From Glandiceps talaboti (lineage: Eukaryota; Hemichordata; Enteropneusta; Spengelidae), in contig NC_135549.1 of NCBI RefSeq assembly GCF_964340395.1, forward strand, positions 33,957,832 to 34,021,831: a stretch of 64,000 bases of DNA, given 5' to 3'. A model generated the notes under the pieces. The model saw only the letters and a program-made list of their open reading frames with translations. It searched no databases and was not told the origin of the DNA. Positions 12,019 to 25,926 of the stretch are shown one piece after another. Every line of letters starts with the position of its first letter. The stretch's first letter is position 1. Both the position numbers and the translations under genes were made by a program.

Positions 12019-12539
12019 GTTTATGTTTTTGAGCAAATGTTTGTATTTTGGGACGGATCACCCCTTTTCTACCGAAAATCTTGAGTAGACCTTGTCTATT
12101 TCTAACTATAGCCATTTAACAGTTCACAAGAATCCACTATTTTGAAAAATTTGTAAATTTTGGGCGAAACAACAAATGGACGAAAAACCGGGCCGAAATT
12201 TAAGACCTCAATGGGGTTAAGTATTCTTCACGAAATCGCCGAAAAATCACAGTATTCCTATCAATAATTTCAAATCGATTCTTCTAGCACGGAGGGAGAA
12301 ATATCAGTCGAGATTTTCGCTTTTAAAGTATCCAATATGATGAATTAATGTCAAAGTTACGGCGAGTTGATGCCCCAAACTACGGCTGGTGAGCACTGAG
12401 CCAGCCATCATTGTAAACGTACCTGCACGATCGAAGTGTACACAATGGAGGCTCACTGGGTAATGAACTTTCACAGTTATTTTTACTCATCATGCTCTGC
12501 ACCCCTTCCATCCTAGCCTCCACCGGTGTTTTATCAAAA

Positions 12540-12700
12540 ACAACATCTTTTAGTCTACACTGTTTCCATGGAAATAGCTGTCCCATTTTAGGCAACTTGT
12601 GTTATAACAGATAGCCCCATCTCACACATATCAAAAACAAGGAAATATATTAATTTTTATTTTTTTCCATGTTTTATGTCAAATTGTGGAAAAATGAAAA
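12540..12700 (+). repeat. ~300-bp dispersed repeat, partial third copy
   Basis: Left part of the repeat: CTTTTAGTCTACACTGTTTC then CATGGAAATAGCTG, AACAGATAGCCCCATCTCA and TTTTATGTCAAATTGTGGAA, matching 3470-3590. The right half is missing. Confidence 0.7.
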
Positions 12701-13718
12701 TTGCTGAGAAAAAATTACCTGACGACAACTAATCAAAAATCTACAAAAAATACAATGACGGATTCACATCTTTGGATCTGATTATGAACCTAAATAAATA
12801 CTCAGTCGATACATGGCCTGGCCTGCACCTGGCCTGTACCTGCGTTTTGTACTGAACGGTGACAATTTGGTATTGGTAAAGCTAACACCTGAAAATCGTT
12901 TCGATTGCACTTATGGCTTCACACTCAAACTTGCACCAACAAGCTATTTATATTGGTTCACGCTGCCACCAGGCTTTAGATAATATTATTGCCCCAACTA
13001 AGTTACGTACCTCTCTAGCGCCGTACAAGAGTGCCCTCAACGTGGCACAAGAGCATTATTTTTTCTATATACACGTTGTCACTCGAGAAATTAAAAATTG
13101 ACAAGATTGGGAAGCCTTTCCAGGAAGGTGGTGAACGCTTTTTAAATACTATCTATCACTATCATGCTGGTATCATACTGTTTTATTAACTATTTGTGGT
13201 TAAGATTAGTAATGTGTTACTAATACAGTTGTGAAAATGTACGTGTATTGATTTCACCTCTTTCCTGAGTCTCCAATTACTACAGGGATAGGTCATAGAC
13301 ATGTTGTGTATAGGTGAATCGTTTGTGTATACACTCACAGACAACAAAGAAGAACAATATCAGCCCATGCGATACGTCAAAAGAGGTGACTATTTAAAGC
13401 GTTCTTACCATTGTTAAACTATGGTGCTATAGTTCAAGAGTACTCCAACTGCGTCCCATCAATAATACCAAGTGTGTCAATGAGATTTATTGTCATATTC
13501 AAATTCATTTACATACTTAAAAGAAATTACCATGATGATTACCATTTCCGCTTTCAGTATTATTATGATTCTGATAAGATAAAATTAAGTGTCGTAATCC
13601 TCTACCCAGTTTTTAATTTACGGACAGGTCAGATCGAATGTCGTAACACTCCTAAGTACTTTCGCCAACGATATGAGAATTATTCTACTGTATATAACGT
13701 ATTACGTATTTTCGCACA

Positions 13719-13750
<32 letters not shown>

Positions 13751-16215
13751 GCTATTTGATTTACACGCACTGGTGATTTACACTCCGACATCGACTACTT
13801 TTCAATTTCCAGTTATACAGTATAACTGGGTAAACTGAAGTGTAATATCCTTAAAATGATCACAAACGTGTAGTCAACGAACGACGTAAGAAATGTTGGA
13901 AATTAGCTGTAACATTCCTGATATAATGGGAATCAAGTACTATCATGAAAATACTTACACGCCAGCAGAAAGTCGTAATGACATCCTGGTCACTGACACT
14001 TTCGTAGAGATTGTTTTAAGAAAGCAATTGTTAAATCTACGTGATGAGGAGATTGACTTGCTCTATCTCATTATTTCTAAATTTGTAGGGCTTTGAAAAT
14101 CCATCAATGTACGTGTGTAGTCCTAATTACTGGAAGTCGGAAGTCGTTGAGACTTGTCTTTATGGTAATCAATACAGCTTAAATTGACGCTAGTATTCAC
14201 CTATAAGGATTGAACTTTATATTTTACAATTATTTATTTGTTGATGAATCTTTTAGTCGTACACTTTCAATATAAGAAGTGTTGTAATCATTAACTAGTT
14301 GTTTCGTTAAAGTTTTAACTGTCCCTCAGCATGTAATGTATACACATTTGAATACTGACATATAAGCTATAATGTATTTTAACCAAGATATTATTTAGTG
14401 TTCTAATAATGTATTCGAAAAAAAACATCACTTCATATATAACTTGCATTGCAAGGTTAAGCCCCCCCCAAAAAAAAACAAAACAAAACAACAACAACAA
14501 AAAAACAACAACAAAAAAAACCTCTGGAAATAGGACTAAATAATTAGGACGCGATATTATAGATGAGTGCGAAGTAGTGCCTTTAGTAAACGTATGTCAT
14601 GAAAAGTATCACTGTTTATAACCATAGTAACGACGACTCCAATATAAATTGAAACAGTCGCCTATACATGTTCTCTCAACAATTTACTCTAAAACAGGAC
14701 ACATCAAAAGGTACATCAGTTAGAGGAGATAAAGCAAACAGTCCAGATGAAACCACACCAACTTACATCTGTATCGACTGTGGTTGACGCAACCCTTGGT
14801 GTCTTCTATTTACAATTCTACAAAAAATGGCTTCAACTCGCATGATGATCTCGATTAGGCGTAATAAAAAAAGTTTGTGGTCCCGGTTATATTCAATTTT
14901 AGAATAGGTAGGTTGATTTTTCATTTTATATTTTTTAAATATTTTTTTTTTCATATGTGAGTCGCTAGTTCAGGTAGTTATTTTTCCGTTGTTTTCCATA
15001 TAGTCTCTGTGTTTTTGGTTTCTTCTCATCAGATGTACAGTCATTGGAAGAAGAATTTTATATTGTCTTTTTGAAGTAGGTTTTTGCGAGACTTCACACT
15101 TTTCGCGATGTTATCATTTTTGTCTCGAATATGTAAAAAAAATGTTTAGGGTTGGCATGAAAAACTAGGTGAGGTTGGGTAACCGGAACCAAACAATTAT
15201 TTTTTTTAGACCTTACCAGATATGGACAAATATTCCACCCCTGGGTACCTGTAAGTACAAAGTATGAGAACGACGAAGGTATTGTCATAACGCTATCACA
15301 ATCATGTCTGATAGACAAATATCTCTGCGAAACATCCATTGGACCGCGACCAAGAAAACAGGTCGTATATTGTGATGTTGCGATTCTGAAGAGTCACTCT
15401 CACGGCCACGATAGTCCTGCTTGCAGACGGTGCATGCGTTTCGCTCAAGGAAGGGACGACTTACTCCGCGGTATGCAAGCAGGACTATTATCACGCCTAG
15501 TTCCACCTAATTTGGATGACGAATCATTGAAGTTTGAGCGTATCCTTTTAAAATTTGATGTAGACACTGTACGAAAAGACACAGCGAGAGAGAGGTTAAA
15601 ACGGAGACACGATAAATATCAGTGGAAAACGGGATGGTCACCGAAAACACTCGCGTAGACGTCTACTGACTGCTCGAGGGCTCTCTTCCACGTTGAAAGC
15701 GGCATCTTCTGATGTTCATAAATGCTTAGCATTTTAGTTAATGTCAGCAATTTACGCTGTTCAACACACAAAAAGTTTTAAATTATAACAGTGTGTAAAG
15801 CACGATGCTTTGAAGAAGTCACCTCCGACTAACGCATCTTTTGATGTGTTCTGTTTTAGAGTAAATTGTAGCATAACACGTCAAATGCTAAGCTCTTATG
15901 ACTAGGATTCAGTGTGTTTCAAACAAGGATTGTGTGTGTCTCAAACACCCAAACGCTAAGCTTTTATGACAAATTGAATGAACAACAGGAGTACAGAGAC
16001 AATGTGTAAAAAACATCACAATATCAAACTGCTGCACAAGACCAACGTTAGAACAAAGACAGGATGTCGTGTTTGATAATTAGGTAAATTATCACGGCAA
16101 ATTCGTTGATAAACGTGTAGTATATCTACGCTAACTAACAAAACATACGTATCGCTACGATACTTAGGCTGGAGTCAGAATTTACGGCAGGGAAATTATT
16201 TTGGTCAAAACATGT
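12701..16215. other. No gene recognised; minor repeats only
   Basis: A (GT)n run lies at about 13719-13746. A 9-bp-stem hairpin lies at 13809-13829. An A/CAA-rich tract follows a C-run at 14462-14520. A short inverted repeat (GTCCTGCTTGCA and its complement) lies at about 15416 and 15474. The frame at 15434-15658 has no recognised family. Confidence 0.45.
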
Positions 16216-16219
16216 TTCG

Positions 16220-16310
16220 TAGCCCCCCCCCCCCCTTCGCGCTCTAAAAGAATTTCTTGCCGACCCCCGAAATGAACCGAGGAATTTTCGTAGCCCCCCC
16301 CCCCCCCGCT
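16220..16310. repeat. Paired poly-C tracts in a short duplicated motif
   Basis: Two C-runs of 13-15 bases (about 16223 and 16294), each preceded by TTTCGTAGC, suggest a local duplication of about 70 bp. Confidence 0.6.
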
Positions 16311-16964
16311 GCACATATTTTTATATGTAATTATACATTACTCCCCCCTCCACTTCAGAGGTGTACAGTATGGTACACTACATGACACAATGTAAGCTGA
16401 CAGTGAAAATCAACTCCAGCGTCCATACATAACATGCGGAGATATTTCTTTACAAATAGATGTGGGCTTTGTGAAAAAGGTCTCTGATTGGGCTGTAACC
16501 TGTACTTGGGAAAAACTTAGCCAGCATAGTTTTCTTTTTGTGACTTAATTCTGGGCAGAAATGGAATCCCCATGATAGCTAATAGGGAGGGTGTGGGAGG
16601 GGTGTCTCCCTCCCATGGTAGGCAAATGTTTGAAAATAAAGACATGTAGGAGGCCATTTAGTGGCATAAAATTTCAAACCATACACATTATCGGAATTAG
16701 CCAGAGTACTTGAAAATTGTCTTCAATACCCAAATTGTACTCTCAATACATTATTATACAACTATATGGATACATTACCTACACTTTAAATTATACAGAG
16801 ATATTTTGGCAGACAGACACATTCGCTTGGTCATTGACTGCCCCATAAATAAATGTATGGTAGGTAAATGAAGTGAACAATTTTGCAAAGTACAAGATAA
16901 ACGACTGCTCCTGAGGTTTGAATGTTCAAAAAAGTCTCCACAGAGAGATAAAGCGAGAGAGAAG

Positions 16965-17178
<214 letters not shown>

Positions 17179-20100
17179 AGGAAGGCATACGCTTACACAA
17201 ATGCATTCACATGGCTGTCACCCAACTCAGCACTGAATATAGCCTGTAGAAGTAACTGCGGCGAAACCGCGAGAATTTTTTTTTAATTTACTCGGTAAAC
17301 AACCAATCCTGAGGTTTTTAATTTTGATTCAAATCATGAACAAAATATTTCGGGGCCCCCTTTCAGACCCTCAGAATTTTCATCAGAATTTTACAGGTAT
17401 ACTAAGTTACAGTATTTTGTAAAAGGCTACATGTACTTTAAACATTTAAATTTTGAAATTCATCAAAATTTTATTCATTACTATACCATTTCCATTTCCA
17501 ATGATTAGATGCCCAGTGTTTTAACTTGAATCTTAACAGACAATAACAGTAACTGGACATGTTAGATCAATATTAAAAAAAGGTAATTAGAGAATGGGCA
17601 GAAACTAATACCGGGCACGAACCGGATATAAAATTTGGCAAGGGATATAACATTCAACCAAGTACAATGAAGGATTATGTGTATGTAATATCAACAAAAG
17701 CGTGACATGTAACTTGTCACAATAGTACATAATCATTGTGCATTGTATAAGTAAAAATAGTGTCAATGAAACCAGACAGACAGACAGACTGGCAGGCAGG
17801 TATGTACGGGTAGACCTTCATTCCCAACCATTTACTGGAGCACCAACTTGCAAGGGACATGCAGTGTTTGGTAAGCCACAGTGTACTATATGTTATTCCC
17901 CCATATACTGGTATGCATCACTAGAGGGCGCTACATTCCCACTTCCGGTTTTCATTGTGCAATGGGCAATTCTGACACATTATGATCAAAATTACGAAAC
18001 CACATGCAACCATATACGTCTCTGAAGCAAAGCAATACAAATTCACACATGTAACAGAAACAAGCGTCGTCATATACTATATAGCCATGTACGTAAATAA
18101 TGCAACGTTAGATACGCAAATGTGAGGTCAAAAGAGAAACCGTTCCTTGGCCATGGCAGAGTGCACTCGTAAGTTTGGAGAAAAAGAAAACGTTGGTGGT
18201 AAAATCTGAGTTCACTGCTACTTTCAGCATGTGGTAGGACATACGATGCAAAGACACCAAGGGATATTTTCCCACTATTTATTCAGTAAATAGTACAACA
18301 AATGTGCATTTATATCAGTTTCTTCCTTTCTTTGAGATGAAACGTTGCACACATCATTAACTGTCTGTAATTGACTGCGAAACCACCGTCATAGTCATAG
18401 GTTGAAGTGTTTCTGATGTAAAAAATGTACCGTTTATGATTATTGTATAAAAGTACTCAATACTACGTTATTTTTAAACATGTAAATGAATGAATATATC
18501 ATGCTAATTTAACGTAGTGACGTTGCACCACCTCATTAACATGACAAGTCGACCTGATTCCGCGGTATTTTCAAACTATGGGGGTATCGTTTCGGAAACG
18601 CGATCATAAACGCATTTTAGATCGATATTGTTGCACATTAATGATCAGGTAGGTCCAGTGATACGGAAGCGTGGCATGGGTGGTTATGTTTTGGTTATAT
18701 TTGGTGTTTTGGCAATCCTTTTGGATCGATGAAAAATGATGTCACCGTTTTGGTAATGGCTTGGTTTCCGAACTTGTGTTGTAGGGGAGTATGACATCGC
18801 TACCGATTTTATAAGAATATCGCCAATCCCTATAATAACGTCATTGTTCTGTATTAGGACCGCCATAGACAAGAATAAAACCATTTAGGAAACGAATATC
18901 AGTTTACAAGCGACTGTGGCTAGGTACCATTAGCTTTCTACTGGATAGTGCTTGATAATTGATCTGTGTAGCGTGCTTGTCTATGGTTTGAATATACTTA
19001 CACTATACCACCTATAATACGCAAAGCGTACACTCAACTAAGTATACGTCCATGTAGTTTGACGTTTATTTGTGTTTACCCAGGAAATGATATCTAAGTA
19101 TATCGCTGGGTACATCGATGTTGTAGGTAACATAAATTCAAAATCCACACAAATAGTGTATTCTAGTAGACTGAGTTTGTCCAATCGAGATTCGACTCAT
19201 GTCACGCATGCGCTGTATCATAATGGGGGTCTTGCAAGAGTGTTGTCTCACTCGTACGTTTTAAGTACTTAGAGATCGTGTTTATGATTTTAGATGTTCA
19301 TTTGCTGCACATTTAGCCGTTAATACATCCACAACAACTTGCTCGCCGGAAATCGAAAGGCCAAACACAATCAAAAGCTCAAAGATCTGTACAGGTTCGT
19401 TAAAATATTCATTTTATTGTTTATATATGTTTTCAGTATTTTGTGATTATTGGTAAATGTGCAATCTGTGGCCATTATTTGATATTTCATAGGTCATAAC
19501 AGAGAACATATGTGCGGAGAGTATGTAAAACTTACACATAACATGGCATAGTGGTCGAATGACCATATACGCTTAACTGAGAAATTCCAATTTGGTCATA
19601 ATTAATCACAAGTATTTCCCCCATTTATAAGACTTATATAGTTCTGATATTAATGTTGTTTGTTTTGTTAGAATACTTTCTTACGTGTGATATAAAGAAA
19701 TATATAGTTTGTAGATATCATTGCTAGGGACGAGTCTTTAGAATGTTTTCATATTATATTTCTATATTGAAAGCAAGCCAATCTCTCATTTCTCTAATAT
19801 TTCTCTAGAACCGTACGTATACAACATCCGTAATACTAAAATACAAAACTGTAACATCAAAGTAAATCTATAACGCATAATTGATGACGCCATATTTTCC
19901 ACGTGCGTCATACGGCTTTTCGGTCGCCTTTCATAACGATGGTAAACTCAGCAATGCTAGTTACACGTTTAGGCAATCAGTTGACGGTTCCATGCAAAGT
20001 GTGTGCAGTGTCTTTCGAAAACTACACTAAGTTAATGATACAAATTGAAACTACCTCGCAACATAAGTCTTTTGTGAATCGGTCTATGGTAACGTTTCTC

Positions 20101-20570
20101 TTTGCATGGGGTACACTACACAGAGTAGGTCATTCCTGTTTAACGTGAAGCCATATTACAGACAGCATGTTCTTTCTTGTATGTTATATTGCAGTTCATT
20201 TCCCGTTTATACCCTTGGCATTTACCTCAAAGAGTATACTATCATCGTAGCAAGTAAAGCCAAAGTATTGTTACACTGACATAAAAGACAAATCAAGTCT
20301 ATTCAGAGCTGGTAGTCAGATGATGTGCTACTTGTTCAGTATCTCGTATTCGAATGCAAAATACGGATATTTGATTGGTCAACTTCCAAAGACACAATGA
20401 TGTCCATGCTAACATCGTAGTATAGCACGGATGTCCTACATCATCAGTGGCCCTGAATGCAAGGAGCTAGTATACTGATATTTGCCGGTCGATCGAATGT
20501 CGTTTGTAACTATGTATGATATATCTGACTGTATTCCTACCTTATTAAGTGTCTAACTTTAATGTTTGAA
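17179..20570. other. No gene recognised
   Basis: Apart from a CTCF-like motif (listed separately) I see no domain, RNA gene or repeat with support. Confidence 0.45.
17918..17932 (+). promoter_or_regulatory. CTCF-like motif
   Basis: TCACTAGAGGGCGCT resembles the bilaterian CTCF core consensus (C-C-A-S-Y-A-G-R-K-G-G-C-R-S) with one mismatch at the first base. The identical 15-mer occurs at 36806-36820. Occupancy is unknown, and the motif also occurs in repeats of many animals. Confidence 0.35.
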
Positions 20571-20605
20571 ACCAGACAGACAGGCAGGCGGGCAGGTATG
20601 CATGC

Positions 20606-20611
20606 ATGCAT

Positions 20612-20662
<51 letters not shown>

Positions 20663-20722
20663 TACATACATACATACATACATACATACATACATACATA
20701 CATACATACATACATACATACA
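20606..20722. repeat. (CA)n - (CATA)n compound microsatellite
   Basis: A CA run followed by CATA units ending at about 20722, immediately 5' of the SINE. All the Thr-His and Cys-Val frames here are repeat artefacts. Confidence 0.95.
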
Positions 20723-20741
20723 TGGAGTGGCGTCATCATGG

Positions 20742-21080
20742 GCAAATAAATAATATTCGTGTGGCCGGCTTGGAATCTGTAGGTTGCAGGTTCGAGCCCC
20801 ATTGCTGCCTCTTGTTTCTGGGTGGCTAAAGTCCTTAGGCAAGATTTGAACCACGACTGTGCCTCGGTCAACTCAGCTGTATAATAGGGGACCTGGTAAG
20901 ATGTAGGTTGCAATGTGAATGCTTTAATTTCATGCGCTTATAAAGGCTGCAATGGATTGTATGCTCCCCAGGCAGTTGGGGAAAGTATAAAGGGCCATTG
21001 TCCCGCTATAGATCCGTGCCAGGGGTAATAATTGTAAAGCGCGTGGAAAAGCACTATATAAACACCAACATAATAGTTAT
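20742..21080 (+). mobile_element. tRNA-derived SINE
   Basis: GGTTGCAGGTTCGAGCCCC at about 20782 is a good RNA polymerase III B box with its tRNA context. The body that follows includes GTCCTTAGGCAAGATTTGAA, CCTCGGTCAACTCAGCTGTA and GGACCTGGTAAGATGTAGG, and the 3' end reads TGTAAAGCGCGTGGAAAAGC then ACTATATAAACACC. That tail resembles the ends of metazoan SINEs that share a LINE-derived 3' sequence. No coding potential. An A box is not convincing, so the copy is probably old. Exact family not assigned. Confidence 0.7.
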
Positions 21081-22169
21081 TATGTACATGCGTACATGCT
21101 TGTATAGTCATACAGACATACATACATAGTACATACGTTCCCAGCTTTGCCAAAAATCTGGGAAAATTAAATAAAAATAAAACATTTCTGTGTGAGTCTT
21201 GACAAAACCAGTGCATGTCCTCCACATAAACAATAATGTCATGTTGTGTCAACTATTGACAGCAGCGCGATACTTAATCCCCTTACGGGTATATCTTCTG
21301 ACGTTTGTACCGTTGTTAAGAGGATATACGGATCATTAATGGTGTATATGAAATTATGAAAACAAAATGGCTACTTATTACTCATTGTATTTCGTACCGA
21401 TGGTTATAAGTTAATGTATTTCAGTCTTGAGCATTGACATCGAATCGCATAAAAGGTGATCGTATTCTCTTTGCGTTTCCGACATAATTGCGGAACTACA
21501 GCTAAATGCACGGTCTAACGGATTCTGACGGTACATATCTTTTTGTATTTTTATGGGTTATATACACAATTTTGTTTAGATGTCACTGGTGTAGGGTAAG
21601 ATCTTGTGTAATTTGTAGATAAATAAATATTAATTACTATTACAACATTTGATCACTCAAGTGAGTCTCAGGTGTACCCCCCTCTGTGGCAATTTAATTT
21701 TACAAATGGTAGTATTATTTTAACTTGTCAAGTGAAATTGATCAATGGATTGTGCAGTTGTCGAGGTCTACGCAGTGAAACACGGTGCACAGACTGTGTA
21801 TACGAATCTGAAAAGTTTTAACACATCCATTTCGTAAAAATGTTCTCCTCTCTTTTTTCTTTTCTAGTCGTCTTAATGCCAAGTTAGTATTGATTGTAAT
21901 TATTACTTTTCACTTGCCAGATACTGTTAAGTAAACTGATGAAATAAAATATATTATTCTTCATGTAAATTATAATGAAAAGTTCAGTATTTTGTAAATT
22001 CAATGTTAAATTTGACATGACAATAAATTAAATCCACTTGGTATGATGGTCCTTAATTTCCTATTACATACTAAGTCTGTTACTATATATACTACTCACA
22101 TTACATCGAGCAATGTTAGGATATCAAGGCCAGATATATAATAGGTCATCACCTTACTATATCTAAATG

Positions 22170-22440
22170 TTATGGAATAGAACGACACACCGTTCTTATA
22201 AACGGTTACATATACGAGAGGAAAGGTCTAAAAATCACGCGCACAAAAAGAATCCTATAGAACGCGCCTGAAAGATAGAATAAGCGTGGTTAGATATTAG
22301 GGGAATGATATAAATAATCTATTAATTCCATGGGGTTCCAGCGTACGAGATGGAAAATGATTTCCTTCTCTTTCAACGTCAATCGATCCTCATCACCCCC
22401 AGAAAAATGTGTACAAATTCCTGAAATAGACATAAATATC
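22170..22440 (-). mobile_element. Second Penelope-like fragment (3' end)
   Basis: This segment aligns in the same orientation with about 1330-1585 of the first Penelope-like copy. Shared blocks include GGTTCCAGCG, GGAAAATGATTTCCT, ATGATATAAATAATCTATTA (against ATGATGTGAATAATCTATTA) and ACAAATTCCTGAAATAGACA. It covers only the endonuclease C-terminus and 3' flank and is non-coding. Confidence 0.8.
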
Positions 22441-23033
22441 TGATTCCATGGAAGCGGAAATTAGGCAAGTAGTAAGTAAAATAGTATTCTACCAATTTTT
22501 CATCAAATGATGTGACAAAATATAATCTGCGTGTGAATACAGACTAAAATATAAGTTAACATAAAATTGATTGATAAGCTAAGTCACCAGATGTATTGAA
22601 CACTATTTACATGTTCATTCTGACTTCACCATATTGGCGCGGGCAATGTTCGACGTTGGTGTTATCGCGTATGACCACAACGCTGAGACATCTTTTAAAA
22701 CAGGGAAATTCTGACGAAAATATCCATACCCAAATGATACCATTACAAATTCACAACCACCTACTGTACAGGTACGTTCATTTAATGACTGTAGGCCGCC
22801 CACTGTGTTTACGCTACACAGGACCAAAACGTGCACGTGAACGTCGCGCGATGGACGAAGCCCTGCAGGCTGCGTCTCTACAAGCCTGTTTCGTGAGTAA
22901 ATTACTCGTCAGGAGATGCTGATGTACACTTGATGATGAACCCTACTTGATTTTCTTCTACACTCAACATATACTCCGCTCTGCGTGCAGACGTATCGAG
23001 CACTGTACTACGGATAAATCTTACCACTGACTT

Positions 23034-23310
<277 letters not shown>

Positions 23311-24660
23311 TAGTCTTTGCTGAAATTGTGTCCACGCCAAGGGTCAAATTGTTCTACGCGAAAATTAGATTTAGTATGCATCATAAATGAGACAGCACAG
23401 CTGATGCTACTTTCTAGTCTCGCTTTACTGCTGGTGTGAGCTCTTGTGACTCGCAAGTTATCTTATAACATATCTGTAAACAGAATACCTTTAGTTCAAG
23501 TTAGCACAAAACTTATTATATGCGTCATACATTCAAACACCGCGCATTGATTCAATGGAAAAAATCATGACTACGTAGCGGTCTTTATTACATATGCACC
23601 ATTCTGAACGTTGTTGTGCAATAAGAAATAAAACCGGTATTTTAACTGTTGATTATGAGAATAAGATAAATCTAGTTAAAATGGTTTTCCTAATGCAAGA
23701 CCACTAAAATTAGCAAATACATATATAGCACATATGCACTTCTTTCCAATCATTACACACTTTGAACAGTTTGTTTTAAAATTATGTGACTATTTTTCTT
23801 GACCATCGCATGTTTTGACGTATCAAATAATGTAAATTAGTCACTTACGTATCAAATAACTATGCAAATTAGTCAAGTATTTTCACTGCAAACTAGTAAA
23901 TAGCACCTTGAACTAGTTTCTGTAAGTAAAAATATTCGATCTTGGTATGCATACATTCATAGTGAGGCCATGAGGGTTTTGGCACAGTATATTATGGTAC
24001 TGGTCATGGCTGATATCAACAAGGAACCGTTTTCGACTGATTCAAACAAAGTTTTGTTTGAATAAAATCAAACTGTTTATTTCTAAAGGAGAACTTACCA
24101 GGGGTGGAAATTCTGTGGTATAGCTGAATCACGCATTTTGTTTCAAAGTGGTGTTATTTGTACAAGATACATCAACTTCACTTGATTCTCGAGATTTTCT
24201 TTCACCATCGTACGCGCTTGTTATAAACAAGATATTACATGGGGATGGACTGGCAATGTTTTCATGTTGGGTCTGTGATTTAGAGAAGAGAATCAAAGTT
24301 CGGGCATGCAGTACTAATAACGTAATTGAGCGACGGTGAAATTATCTTTAACACTTGGGTATGGCCAAGGAAGGTAACTTTAGCGGACTGCTGACGAAAA
24401 AGTGGTGCCCACCAGAAGATAAAACTTTTATTTAAAGTCAGGTTTTGGTTCAACTGCTAAAATATGGAAATCATAACGCTAACAATTGCCATTTGATATT
24501 TTGACCCGCCGCTTCACACAATCATACAGATTTCGTTCTCCTCCTCTTTGCTTTATATCACGCCTTCGTATTAAAACTTTATTTTATTTCCACCTTGTGA
24601 TACTTTAAACAAATTTCCACTAACAAGTCCATTCTTATTTTTAAAAATACTACATTACTC
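23311..24660. other. No gene recognised
   Basis: Frame 24148-24339 shows no known family. No repeat is evident. Confidence 0.45.
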
Positions 24661-24779
24661 GTCGACACATTGATATTTTACAGCTTGTAAGCGATATGGG
24701 CATTGTCTACCAACAAAATGCATAAACTATTAATAAGGGAGGCTTCAGTAATAAGCATGGGGTAATAAGCTGGTAATAC

Positions 24780-25835
24780 GTTTATGGAGATTGAGCAGCA
24801 TTTAGGTACAGAGCTCATGTCTGTTAGTGACTGGTTAGTTGACAACAAATTATCACTATATCTTGGAAAAACGGAATCATTTCTGTTTGGTTCAAAACGT
24901 AAGCTTAATTCCAACTCGAAATTTCACGTTGTGTGTAATAATACCCAAATCATTCACAAATCATATCCGTCAAATACCTGGGAGCAGATTTAGACCAATC
25001 GCTTGATTGGGAGGTTATGACTGAAAAGGTTCTAAAAAAGGTATATGCCAGACTAAGATTCCTATATATATTTTAACATCAGGAAATTATTAGCTTCAGC
25101 CCGTACTCAATGCCACTATGACTACGCATGTTCCTATTGGTACAAAAGCTTGACCTGTCGTACAAAATCGAAACTACAAATTTCTCAAAACAAACTTATC
25201 AGGTTTGTGATAAACTTGCATCCACAAACTCATATATCTTCCACACACTTCAAACAACTAGGGTGGCTTCCTATTGAGCAGCTAAAACCAAATCATGTTT
25301 ATGAAGTGCTGAACGAGAGTGTCCCCCAGTTATCGTCCCGACCATTTCAGTCTAACCAGCAGTAGGCATTCATATAACACTAGATCAAGTTCGTTCTCCA
25401 TTTATATTCCTTCAATACTCAGAGTCAACATTCATTCCGTATATCTGGTGCAAAAATTTGGAACAGTCTGCCTTCGTATATTCGTAATGCGAGCTCTATG
25501 CAACTTTTTAAGAAAAGAGTTTTTATGTATGGGAAATTATCTGATTTAGTCTGGTCTCGTTCTACTGTCATTTTCATCCATATGTAGTTGGGTCAGATTT
25601 TGTCTTTTAGTATATTTTGTCTCATGTATTGTTTTTCATGTGATATTTTATGTGTCAGGACCACAATCGAAATAGGTTGTTAAAACCTTTTTTTGTCATC
25701 CTCGGCAAAGGTATTCAGTGATGTATCTGTTTTGTCTTCCATGCGAATGTGATAGTTTTCGTATTGTATATCCGTTTTAGTTTGTGGTTTTCCGAATATC
25801 TTTTTGCCAAATGAAATCAATTAATCAATCAAGAA
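24780..25835 (+). mobile_element. LINE fragment A (RT 3' half and tail)
   Basis: A dead non-LTR retrotransposon. Successive frames show VSDWLVDNKLSLYLGKTES (RT thumb region), then, after a frameshift near 24965, VKYLGADLDQSLDWEV, then KLQISQNKLIRFVINLHPQT with FKQLGWLPIEQL, and finally SGAKIWNSLPSYIRNASS. This order is the usual C-terminal half of CR1/Jockey-group LINE reverse transcriptases. It ends in a 3' tail rich in AATCA units at about 25815-25835. The 5' portion, including the catalytic motif, is absent, so it is 5'-truncated. Confidence 0.85.
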
Positions 25836-25856
25836 TCAAGCAATTACAAGTGGGAG

Positions 25857-25926
25857 GGACGGGGGAATCAGGCTTGGACCTTTGTGTAAAATGTAACCTT
25901 ACCTGATTCCGTCGTGCTATAAAGTA
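25857..25926 (+). repeat. Left half of a split dispersed repeat
   Basis: ACCTGATTCCGTCGTGCTAT matches CCCGATTCTGTCATGCTA of the uninterrupted relative at 43432-43510. It is cut here by LINE fragment B. Confidence 0.7.

Noticed and set aside
15285-15658. Overlapping 73-74-codon frames on both strands around a short inverted repeat
   Set aside because: No recognised domain. The inverted repeat is only about 12-15 bp, too weak to call a transposon.
22596-22922. 108-codon plus frame
   Set aside because: No family, no splice context, and an overlapping minus frame of similar quality; it looks random.
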